A DNA stretch of 64,000 bases, from positions 15,540,802 to 15,604,801 of the forward strand of contig NC_045148.1 of assembly GCF_008831285.2 (NCBI RefSeq). The letters are read 5' to 3'. This document shows positions 11,601 through 22,005 of the stretch, one piece after another. The notes below the pieces were generated by a model that did no database searches, had not been told where the DNA came from, and was given only the letters and a program-made list of their open reading frames with translations. The stretch is from Nymphaea colorata (lineage: Eukaryota > Streptophyta > Magnoliopsida > Nymphaeales > Nymphaeaceae). The translations under genes were made by a program, and so were the position numbers. The stretch's first letter is position 1; every line of letters starts with the position of its first letter.

Positions 11601-12224
11601 TCTATAAATGTTGGCAGAGGTGGAGCCACATAATGTGGAGTTTGCTTATCAATTCTATTCGATTTAAACAAGCGATACTTTAATTGACAGCTTCATTACA
11701 TGCCTTTCATATCCTTATGCAACTCTACACAACATTTTAATTGGTATTCTTAGTTCGTTTTTCAAGTAATCCCCATATTATCGGTCTGCTTAATCTTTAA
11801 ATGAATAGCAAAAAAGCTTATTGATTTGTTAAGATTGGAAGTAAGTACGATTCATATGACTACACTAAACGCATTAAACGAGTTTGCGGTGAAACACGCA
11901 AGGTATAGCCAGGAATTTTTTTAGGAGCGGGGGTCAAGAGGAGCGAACGCCAAACTAAACAAAATTTATTTTTTCAATATAAATAAAAAACGGGTGGGCC
12001 ATTTTCAAAATTTTTTTTCCTTTTTTTTTTGTCTTCCAAAGGTCTGGCGTGATCAGAATTTTAAAAATATACAAAAACCTGGAGTAGGATGCATACCCGG
12101 TTCGATTTTATGAGGGGGACCGATCCGAAACCGGGTCCGATCCAGACCCGGGAAAGGGGGGCAACAGTGTTAATTGACAAGAAGGGGAGGGTCTTTCTCG
12201 CTGTTACTGCACCGATCTTCGCTC
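8650..12224. other. Intergenic desert with transposon fragments
   Basis: No frame longer than about 100 codons and none with recognisable domains. It holds hAT-end-like fragments (CAGAGGTGGAGCCACA at 11615, and 11903-12010, listed separately) and a GGATCC/GGATTT-rich patch at about 10800-11000. A CACGTG G-box core lies at 11287-11292. Confidence 0.5.
11903..12010. repeat. hAT-MITE terminal fragment
   Basis: AGCCAGGAATTTTTTTAGGA matches the inner left end of the 18146-18338 MITE (AGCCAGGATTTTCTTCAGGA) and the fragment at 23595. The string GTGGGCC followed by a T-rich run resembles the right half of the same family. The outer end is lost. Confidence 0.4.
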
Positions 12225-12230
12225 CACGTG
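12225..12230. promoter_or_regulatory. G-box core upstream of the receptor kinase
   Basis: Palindromic CACGTG about 250 bp upstream of the chosen ATG at 12480. G-boxes bind plant bHLH and bZIP factors. Function here is inferred from position only. Confidence 0.35.
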
Positions 12231-12310
12231 AAATGTCAAAAATAAACAAAAGAAAAAATGCCAAATGAATCCCACAATAAAACATTTATTAAAAAAAACC
12301 CGTTAGCCAA

Positions 12311-12353
12311 CTTCCTCTCTCTCTTTCTCGCTCTCTCTCTCTCTCTCTCTCTG
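12311..12353 (+). repeat. CT-rich tract in the receptor-kinase leader
   Basis: Nearly continuous CTCTCT run ending about 130 bp before the start codon. Pyrimidine tracts of this kind are common in plant core promoters and 5' leaders. Confidence 0.7.
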
Positions 12354-12479
12354 AGCAAACTGTCGCTCACGCTGTCCCAGACTCTGCAGCAACCTCCCTT
12401 TCTCCTTCTCTTTCTCCCTCAAACGGGTGGGTGCTCAAGAAAAAGAGAAGGGGAAAAGGAAGAGCAAGAAGAAGAAGAA

Positions 12480-15180
12480 ATGGGAGCTCCGAAAGCCTTC
12501 TTCCATCACTGGCTTCCCCTCTTCTTTTTGCTTCTTCATGCCGTCAATGGCTTCTCTTCCTCTTCCCACTCTCTCGGCCCCGACCTTAGAGCCCTCGTCT
12601 CTTTCAAGGCCACTGCTGACCCGTCCAGCAAGGGACTCCCTTCCTGGAACCTGGAGAACCACCCCTGCAACTGGACGGGCGTCACCTGCAATGCCCGGGG
12701 TGACCGCGTCTTCCGCCTCGTTCTCGAGGAGATGAACCTCACCGGCAGCATTCTTCCCCTGGCCTCCCTCTCCGGCCTCCGTGTCCTCAGCCTCAAGGGC
12801 AACGCTCTCGCCGGCCCCATCCCCGACCTCTCCAACCTCACCTCTCTCAAGCTCCTCTTCCTCTCCCACAACCGCTTCTCCGGCCCCCTTCCCTCGTCCC
12901 TCTCTCTCCTCACCCGCCTTTTCCGTCTCGACCTCTCGTTTAACAGACTCTCCGGAAACGTCCCGCCGTCCCTCAATGCCCTCTCCCACCTCCTCACCCT
13001 CCGCCTCGAGGGCAACCTTTTGTCCGGCACCATCTCCTCCCTCAACATTACCACCCTACGCGACCTCAACGTCTCCGGCAACCACCTCGCTGGTCCCATC
13101 CCGCAGTCCCTCTCCGGCTTCCCGGCCTCCGCTTTCGCCCTAAACTCCGCCCTCTGCGGCGCACCGCTCCCTCGCTGCAAGGCCATCGTCAGCGACCCGC
13201 TCTCTCCCTCAGCAGCTGGCCAGATCCCGGCCATCGTCTCGTCCATGCCGAGCACCAAGCCTGCCGGCGCAGGTTCCGGGGCCGAGGCCGGGGCCACATC
13301 CGGTGAGGCGACGCCGCCGAAGCGAAGTGGGCGTATGAGCAGAGCGGCATTGGCGGCGATCGTAGCGGCGGACCTGGTGGTGCTGCTGGCCGTCGCTGGC
13401 GGAGTTGTGTGCTTCATGTGGCGGAGTTACGCCGGGCGGCGGGCAGGCAGGAGGGTACGTGAAGGGGAGAAGATCGTGTACTCATCGTCGAGCCCGTGTG
13501 GCCGGCCGGGTCCGGCTGGCGCCGGCGGTGGGTTCGATAGAGGGAGGATGGTGTTCCTGGAAGGAGAGAGGCGTTTCGAGCTGGAGGACCTGCTGAGGGC
13601 CTCGGCGGAGATGCTGGGGAAGGGTGGTCTGGGCACGTCGTACAAGGCGGTGCTGGACGACGGCAGGGCGGTGGCGGTGAAGCGGCTCCGGGAGGTGCAG
13701 GTTGGGTCGAGGCGGGAGTTCGAGGAGCGGATGGAGGCCATCGGGCGCATCCACCACCCCAACCTTGTGGGACTCACTGCCTACTACTACGCTCGCGACG
13801 AGAAGTTGCTCGTTTCCGACTACCTCCCCAACGGTTCCCTCTTCTCCCTTCTGCACGGTAAAGCCACAAGCGGTTTTCCGGTCACCGGTTAAATCCGCTC
13901 TCCGCCTCCTCTTTTCCGTTACCTTTTTCTCGTTTCTTGTGCTCTTTCTGGTCCAAGTCCAGAGAATTTTTTTTTTCCCCTGCAAGGATTTGGACCAAAA
14001 CAGCCTCGCTTGTGACTTTTTTATGACGGAAACGTCCTCGTCACGTGTCCGCTCCCTGCGCTAGTCGTTCACTCTCTCAACAGTCCTCGTTTTATTGGCC
14101 GAGAGAGACAGTACACTTTTTAAAATCCGCTCTAAGTCGGGTAAATATCAGGTTAAATATCAGACTAGAAACAGGACATGCGGATTAAAAAAAGATTAAA
14201 AACTAGTGTATTTAAAGTATAATAGTTAATTGAATTTAAGTATAATAGAACATGTCCTAACCACATGGTATGAAAAATTCATAAGATAAAAAGTAATGAC
14301 GAGATTTTCTACATATAATTGTAATCCAGATATACATGTGAGAAGTGTATATGTAAAAGCTGATGTCGTAAGGTAAATTATTTCAGTTATGTTCATATGA
14401 AAAGTGTGCTAAGTCGTCTCGGTGACGGAGTTGCATGCAGGGTTATGTTGAATATGATGATTTTCTTCCGATGTTTTGAACTTGTCAAGTATATTTGTTG
14501 TTGACCGATTCTGTAATGCCGATTTGCATTTTCCGGCAGGAAACCGCGGGCCTGGTCGGACGCCACTGGACTGGACGAGCCGGATGAAGATCGCTATCGG
14601 CGCCGCCCGCGGCCTAGCCTACCTCCACCACACCTGCCGCTCCCCCCGCATCTACCACGGCAACGTGAAGTCCACCAACGTCCTCCTCGACCGCTCCGGC
14701 AACGCCTGCGTCGTGGACTTCGGCCTTGCCAGCCTCGCCTCGCCAGCGGTCGCGGCTCGACCGACCGGATACCGCGCACCGGAGGTATCCGACGGCCGAA
14801 AGGCCTCCCACAAGGCGGACGTGTACAGCTTCGGCGTGCTTCTACTCGAGCTCCTCACCGGGAAGTCGCCGGCCGCCCCGCCGGAGGAAGGCGGCGTCGA
14901 CCTGCCGCGGTGGGTCCAGTCGGTCGTCCGGGAAGAGTGGACGTCGGAAGTGTTCGACCTCGAGCTCATGCGCTACAAGAACATCGAGGAGGAGATGGTG
15001 GGGATGCTGCAGATCGCCTTGTCATGTACGTCGATCTCCCCAGATCAACGGCCCAAAATGGCCCACGTCGTCCGAATGATAGAGGAGATAAGAGGAGGAG
15101 AGCAGTCGCCGTCGCACGAATCCTTCGACTCCGTCTCGTACTCGCCCTCCGTATCGGAAGATAACACGAGTCAGGAGTGA
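12480..15180 (+). CDS. LRR receptor-like kinase, subfamily III (At1g68400-like)
   Basis: Two exons, 12480-13857 and 14540-15180, join across a 682-bp GT-AG intron (donor GGTAAAGC, acceptor TTCCGGCAG) in phase 1, giving 672 aa. The start is the ATG that opens a signal peptide (about residues 1-24). Then come an LRR N-terminal cap (about 34-90, with CNWTGVTC), five to six leucine-rich repeats (about 98-215), a Ser/Pro/Gly-rich juxtamembrane stretch, one membrane span (about 290-314) and a kinase domain (about 366-645). Kinase motifs are GKGGLGTSYKAVL (380-392), Lys401 in VAVK, HGN at 499-501 in place of HRD, DFG at 519-521 and APE at 539-541. Subfamily III members commonly have HGN and are regarded as weak or dead kinases that signal as scaffolds at the plasma membrane. 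Ligand and partner cannot be read from sequence. The exons are much more GC-rich than the flanks. Confidence 0.93.
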
Positions 15181-16136
15181 TCAATCGGGCCGGCTCGACT
15201 CGGCACGTCCCTTGTTTCTTGTTTTCCTCCGTTTTGGTAGTGAAGAGATAATGCTGTATGATACTGCAGATTATGGGTTGGTTTCTTGTGGAATTTGTGG
15301 TCATGGTTTTTTTTTTTTCTTGGGTTTTTAGGTTTTTATTTTTATTGTGTAAATCTCTTTCGTTCCATGATTTAGAAGTGAAAATGTATGATGATCATTC
15401 CCGAAGTTTGTCAATTAACATGATAGCAATGAAAGCATTAAGGCATTTATCATTTTCTATTTTATCCTCGAATTGTTCTTCGGATTTGAGTCAGAGCTCT
15501 AGCGTGGATCTGACCCAATTCCATGTAAATCTTGAATCGGAATTTGTTTCCAAAATCTCGCCTCTAGTGAATATCATCCAATTGATTCGGACGCAGTAAA
15601 ACTTTGCGGCTTCCGAGGCATTTTCATCATGGTCGGCAGCCGCCGGAATAACAACCGGCGGCTGCCTTTTGAGAAGGCGTCGCGTGACCGGACTATGAGT
15701 AAGTCTTGCCTGTGAGTTTAATGAGTAGCTGTTGGTGCGTGCTATTAGAACTCAAGGAAAGGAAAAAGGTTCTATTCTAGCGGCGCTGTTCAATTGGTGC
15801 AGTTCTTCATGAATAAACAATTTGACCTCAAAGAAAGTGTTAGAAATCATTTACTAGGCCTTTAACTAAGCACTATTTATCACTCCACCTAATTTAGAGG
15901 AGGCATTGGAGCAAGAAAATAACATAGTAATGGGACATTTATAAGACATTCATAAACCACAGTTGCCATTCTTTACAGGGTTCTATTTTTTTTACACTTT
16001 TTTCCGACAAGTTGAGGTTTGGCCGATCCCCACAACATTTATGAAGAAAGATGCACCATGAACTATTCTTCTTGCTTTTTTCCTCAACATGGAGGACATA
16101 ATGTGATCTACTATTCAAGTTCGAAACCTAAAACCT
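15181..16136. other. 3' flank and intergenic, no gene recognised
   Basis: AT-rich 3' region of the receptor kinase followed by anonymous sequence. A GCCGCCGG..CCGGCGGC hairpin lies at about 15640-15665. Confidence 0.5.
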
Positions 16137-16139
16137 TTA

Positions 16140-16440
16140 GGTGTTGTTTGACGATAATAACATATTATTACTGTCTGGTGAATCTGGTGAAAAAAAAAAA
16201 TGAAGCAGATGCACAAAGCATTTGTTACGGTATTTGAGACAAGTTTTTGTTACGGTATTTGAGACAAGTTTATGAGACAGTAACATAATGTTACTATTGC
16301 AAAACAACTTCAAAGGTGATCTACAATCCGTTTTATATGGAACCCACAATATAAACAAGCACTAGAAAGGTGTATGAAAACTGAGATTCCCTATTATCTC
16401 AAATCACCTTGAATATCATACACCAGATAAAAAAAGCCCC
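16140..16440. mobile_element. Tourist-like MITE candidate
   Basis: Flanked by TTA on both sides (16137-16139 and 16441-16443). Ends GGTGTTGTTTGACGAT and, reversed, GGGGCTTTTTTTATC are loosely inverted. It shares the string ACAGTAACATAATGTTA with the 8511-8641 element. Contains a 25-bp direct tandem duplication at 16222-16271. No coding capacity. Confidence 0.4.
16222..16271. repeat. 25-bp tandem duplication
   Basis: TTGTTACGGTATTTGAGACA plus five further bases occurs twice with an exact 25-bp offset. Confidence 0.8.
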
Positions 16441-16820
16441 TTAAGAGTAATGTTGTTAATATTAGTTTGCTTGTGAATACAAAAAAAGTTGATCGATATA
16501 CATCAAGTATTTAAAACAGGCCGTATCGAATTTTTCTAATTTTAAAAAGAAATTTAGAATATTTTAGATTGATTTTAAGACATTAAAAATGTAGATCACG
16601 AATAAAATCAGCAAGGGGTCAACACCCTCCCATTTTAACGACATTGTTTAAGAGACAAGAAGCTGTATTTAATAGTTGCAAGTACAGGAGGAAGAGCTTC
16701 TCACCAACTCTAGAACCCTTAAAAGTTTTCATCAAATAGTTTAGCCAGGCTTCTTCCTTCACATCAGGGCCATCACATGTCCCTTATTAGACATGAAGAA
16801 TATGTGCTTCCATAAATTAA

Positions 16821-17245
16821 TTCCTCGTGTTTCGGCCGATGCATCGGGAAGGTCGTGGCTCGACCTGGTTCGTCACCTCATACTAGGGCTGCACACGAGC
16901 CGAGTTCAGCTCGAGAAGCTCGACTCGACTCAAAGAGCTTGAACTCGAGTCGAGCTCCCTGACACAAGCTCGAGCTCGACTCGATTATACAGCATTGAGC
17001 TCGACTCGAATAACTCGTTTATGTTTTAACTTGTTTTTTTAAGTTTGCAACTCGTTTAACTCGTTTAATAACAAAACTGCACATCAACAAGAACAGTACA
17101 ACCATGAAAACAAGGAGTTCAACATAAAAAATGCAAACAAGATTGGGGAACAGTTTAACAAGCAAACTATTCCTCGTGCATCGGCCGATGCATCGGGAAG
17201 TGGTGCTTCAGTAGGTCGTGGCTCGAGCTGGTTCATCACCTCATG
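16821..17245. repeat. Direct repeats flanking a CTCGAG-rich insertion
   Basis: A block beginning TTCCTCGTG and containing TCGGCCGATGCATCGGGAAG, GGTCGTGGCTCGA and CACCTCAT occurs at about 16821-16882 and again at about 17170-17245. The second copy has about 12 extra bases. Between them lies a CTCGAG/GAGCTC-rich repeat (about 16885-17050) with an AT-rich tail. Confidence 0.7.
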
Positions 17246-17250
17246 CCAAC

Positions 17251-18137
17251 CAACCTTGTCTATAAAAATATTGATCCATACACGATCTAACTAAGTTGGT
17301 AGGCAACATTGACTCGCCGATTAACATTCTTGTTCGTGGTCGCTTAGTTGGTTTCTAGTTTTTTTTATGTACCGTGTGCTGATATGAATCGAGCTGCATC
17401 GAAATCATGATTTTATTCATAAATCATGAATGATGAATTAATTTTATAGGTAGGGATGTGAATGGGTTGGATTCTTGGATTCCAACCAGATGTACAGGTT
17501 ACCATATTTGATTTATTAAGTCTTCCACATATTAGGCTTGGAATATTAATAAAAGAAGTCCACACCATATATCCACATCCAATTTTTAGATTCATAATCA
17601 AAGTCCAACTTTGGGATTCACATCTAAATCTGAAAATGTCTTGTAAATAATACATAATTGAATCTGAAGTACTTTATGATATGCAAAAGATTGTCTCTCT
17701 CAAAATATAGTGATATTGGATATAGGGTATTTATATAACATAGAAATCAAATCCACATCGAAATTCTTTTGTGATTAGATATTCATTTACACGTGGATTT
17801 CATTCCAAATACTATGAGATGTCATTTTTTAAATCCAAATCCAATCCAGTTCTTTAATTGGGTTATATTTTATTTTGATGACCAAGGAGATTGTCTAAGT
17901 TAATGTCTGCATTGGATTCATAGATATATAAAAGTCGAGAATCACTTTACAACAGTCATGCTGCTCCTAGCAACGATTTGTTTTCTGTTAACTTTTATTG
18001 GACATGATTGACTAGTTCTGGGCCTGGTCAGACCCGTTTCCGAACCTATAAAAGGGTTTTCTTTACCTGGAATAGACGATGAGAGATAATTTGATATCAA
18101 TGAGAAACTCATATTTGAGGATTTGTGGTCAAACTCT
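17251..18137. other. Intergenic, no gene recognised
   Basis: AT-rich sequence with many ATCC/GGAT words and no supported coding frame. Confidence 0.5.
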
Positions 18138-18145
18138 CATCCAAG

Positions 18146-18338
18146 CAGGGGCGGAGCCAGGATTTTCTTCAGGAACGGGCCGACAGTCCAACCTCTGGAT
18201 CTGGGTAGGGTCAAATTGAATTCAAATTCAAAAAATACATTGCGCAATTAAAAAATTTTATTTTTTTCAATGTAATTTTTTTTTTCATTAGTCAAGGTGG
18301 GGCCACGGCCTAGGCGGCCCCCCCTCCCTCCGCCCCTG
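18146..18338. mobile_element. hAT-type MITE, 193 bp
   Basis: Left end CAGGGGCGGAGCCAGGA and right end (reverse complement) CAGGGGCGGAGGGAGGG are inverted repeats. The flanks CATCCAAG (18138-18145) and CTCCCAAG (18339-18346) are an 8-bp target duplication with two changes. The CAGNGGCGGAGCC end belongs to the same terminal family as the 2954-5389 element. No coding content. Fragments of the left half recur at 23595 and 11903. Confidence 0.75.
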
Positions 18339-18346
18339 CTCCCAAG

Positions 18347-21300
18347 TGACCTCAAATTTGATGTTTTGGCTATATACTACTGATTCCAAATCATCTTTTT
18401 TACTTAGTTGTGAAATCTAGTGTTTGTTTACTCTTTGGGTCCTAAATAAAAGGAGATCGTAGACATCTTATCTTAAATCCAAGGCTATCAAACACATAAA
18501 TAGTATAGAATGATCTTAATCTAGACCCGCGCACCTAAAGCTGCATATGGGTTGAGTTGAGCTCCATAGAAGAGGTTCGAGCTCAACTCGATGATATAAC
18601 ATCTAGTTCAAGCTCCACTTCGTTTGAATAGTTTACTTTAATCCACTATGAATGTGCAACTGACAAAAAAAAAATGCAATGAAAGAATGCACATGTACAG
18701 CATCCAAATATCTCCTAAATAAAAGTTTAGCATCTCATTTTCATATGTAGTCGAGCTCAGCTAAGTTTAAACTAGTCGAGTTCTTACAACTTGAACTAAC
18801 TCGTTTAACATTTCAACTTGAACTCTCGTTTACAAGCATTTACAAGCGAATTTGAAGCCAGTCCCAATTGGCTTGATTCGTTCTAGGTGCAAATAATTAT
18901 GCCTTAAGAAACTAATATTCTAATTTTTTTTATGATATATAAGGAAGCAAACAAACGGACAAACAGTATTTTTAGCCAATAAACTCTATAAGAGTACGTT
19001 GCCTCATAAAAACTACTTTTCTATTTTTTATTTTTTTCGATTGACATGAAAAATTTTACTTGCCTCCTATATTTATAGAGAAGTAAGATGATTGTCCCCT
19101 TGGATTCTTGCTGTTGTCTCATGCATGAGACAAAATGTACCACGTCCGATCTGCGAGATCCAACGGCTGCGGACTGCTGCACTCGCTGCCCTCGGGTTGC
19201 CCGCCATGTACGGGCAGCCAGCAAGTGCAGAAACCCGACCTTGTCCAGCTCCAACTGGACATATCATGTGTGGGTCCCACAATCCCGTTGCCTTGGGCAT
19301 GTGAAACTTTTTTTTTTTTTTTTTTTAAATCCCATGAACTCAGTTTTCTTTCTCAGTCGTGAGAAATAAAACGGGCGAGTGTGTACGATTCCACATCGGC
19401 TTGACTTATATGAAGTTTCATAAGAGCATCGTATTTTTGGTTTTAGAAAATATGATCTCGTTATCTCTAGAGTTTGTTTATTATATTTACCAAGAATGTT
19501 CATAATCATTATGATTTCTGAAAATAAGCACTAGGTCATGACTAGTCTTAAAACATGTGTTTGAAAATTTTATTTTGATTGCCCTCTATTAAGTTTAATT
19601 TGATCTTGGGTTGTGAATGATCTAGATGTTAACAACCTATCGCCCGGAAAAAGAGCCACCAAGAACCAATATTTCTTTTGTGTCGAGCCTCTCGGGTTAA
19701 ATCAACAATGCACCCTTCCCCTTAGATATTAAGCGCAAGAATCAAACTAGAAATATGTCATTTCATATGCTCTCGACCAGTTATATTTTGCCCCGAAGCA
19801 ATTTGTTCCTGGGTTATTTAAAAAAAGAAAAGAAAAAAAAAAGGGTGAGTTGTGATTCCGATTGGCTCACAAAGGCTAAAATGTCGCTCATGAAATTTAT
19901 TTGAGAAAGGAGACAATCCATGTGTTGCCAGTGCAAAGGGCACCACTGCAGCCTGAATGATGTTGGACCCTGAATTTAATAAAAACGCTACACATGAATC
20001 ATAAATCCAGAATCCGTACTTACTTGATCTGAAAAGACTGAGTTGAGTCTTTTGAGTATAGAACATGCAGTACAGTGTCGACTCCATTAAAATGTGGTTA
20101 AACCATGCTACCTACATGTGAATGGCAGTTTAAATAATTGAGCTTTCTTCTCTCTTCACAGTAAATCCGACAAATTACAGGACATGGGCAAAGCAAATCG
20201 ACGTTCAACTTGAATGTATTTTTGGTTCCTATTCACGAACTTCCATGCAAGGCAGAATCAGTCAATGAACTTTTCTGATAAGCATGAAAATTTACACCAC
20301 GAAAATGCCAGAGAAAAGCTTGATAAGAATTTTTCACCCCCTTCTGTCAGTAAGTCCAACGCATTCGGAAAACTTGGTGGTTTCCGTCGTCGTCCATGGG
20401 AAAATGACACAGCTCTGGACCACTGTCCTACACATGTCTGAGGTTTCTTAGATCCAAACAAGTGAAGGGACATTTCCTCTGTGCAAGGGGAAGTGCAGTT
20501 TGAGCGTTTTACACCAAGAAACAACTGAAGCAAGGCATGGGAGGCTTATTCACCTCCTAAGTTAGCAATCTGACACCTTCAAAGGACTTGGCAGTTTCTC
20601 ATCATCTAACAAAAGAAGGCGGACAATTAAACATGAACCGCCATCTCTTCTGTCTCCTGTTTGGATCGATGTGAAATGTAATTGGCAACTTATGGTTAGC
20701 GGAGTTCACAGTTCAGGTCTTACCCTTGTGGAAGATAAAGTACCCATGTTCTCAAATGCCCTAAAAGATGTTCTTCAACTTAAGTAGTCCCTTTGTGGGA
20801 CCTATGTGCAGTCCTAAGGCCATGTGGTGCTGCTGTGTAGGGCACTGCTACTTGCTTCCTTTTCCATCTTCTCATTTATTAGGTTTGGTGCCTTTGTCTA
20901 TACCAAAGGAAGGAACATGCTTTCTGTCTTTGTGTTGTCCATGGCCTTAGATGTCAAAATTCTTTGCCCTTGCAATACAACCATTTTAGAGGATGTGAAA
21001 GACCCAAGATCCACCTGAGTGTAGAAAAGTCCTAAATCTTTTGATAAACTTAAATTTCCAAGGCAAGAACAATATCCTTTGAGGAAGATGCTTCCTTTCC
21101 AGGGCCATTTCGTTTGAATGCTTGAAGAAAATGCTCATTGGAACTTCATTGGGACTGTCAAAAGAAAATCAATGACAAATAGAAAATATGTTTCTTCATT
21201 AATGTAAACCATGTTTCTACAGCTAGCACTTGCAGAATTCAAAGTTTACAAACCACTTTCCTTCATTATAGCAGAAGGATGTTACGAAAGTTAATTATGA

Positions 21301-22005
21301 AAACAGTCCACGGCTTTGGGTTAATCAACAGCACTATGAGTGAGACATTCTTGATGTTGGGCATCAACATGATCAACGTCCTTCAACAAGCTTTGAATTA
21401 CCAACTAAAAGGGTTCAGAGTGAGACGGCAAACATTTGGGCCTTCATGTTGGTGTTTGTAACATGGAGCAATTTTGAAGCAGTACTATCTCCCTCATGGT
21501 CTAGAAGTCGACCAATTGTTCAAACAAGTTGCACTCAATTCGGTGAAGAACAACAACACGCAACAATTTGCCCTTCATGGCCTACATGTCCGGTTGATCC
21601 CTTGCAAGTCACGTCCAATTAATTCAAGCAACAGCTGGACTGATCAGTTGAATCCGGTAGCAGAGAAATGGTAAAAAAAAAAACCATAGTAAACTCACAG
21701 AAATGAGCTGGAAACGAAAGATGGTAGGATTTAGATGTTAGTCCCTTGTTCTCATCTTACTGCAAAGTAAATGTGGTGAGATAGAAAGTAGGATCTGTTT
21801 CACCTGCCAGAGTGAAACTTGTCTTCATAAAAATTTTGATGATTACATAAGTCTGGGTTTCCAGACTAACAGTCAAAATCACAATCTCTCCCTCTCTCTC
21901 TTTGATCTTAGGTCATTTCTTTATGTACAATCCTTACTGCAACGAATGCGGTAAGTGAATCTTCTGTTAGCTTTTTTCAGATCAATACAAAAAGAATCAA
22001 TCTCT
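18347..22005. other. Intergenic, repeat debris, no gene recognised
   Basis: Contains CTCGAG/GAGTTC-type repeat at about 18545-18870, a T-rich run at 19309-19326, and anonymous AT-rich sequence. The last few hundred bases are the probable 3' UTR side of the first glycosyltransferase (reverse strand). No supported frame. Confidence 0.5.

Noticed and set aside
12258-12479. 74-codon in-frame extension upstream of the receptor-kinase ATG
   Set aside because: It encodes Leu-Ser repeats from the CT tract and a Glu/Lys-rich run; the ATG at 12480 opens a proper signal peptide, so the extension is leader.
12435-13417. Long reverse-strand frames (184 and 293 codons) across the receptor-kinase exon 1
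   Set aside because: They are antisense to a well-supported GC-rich exon, are Arg/Glu-rich from codon mirroring, and have no domain.
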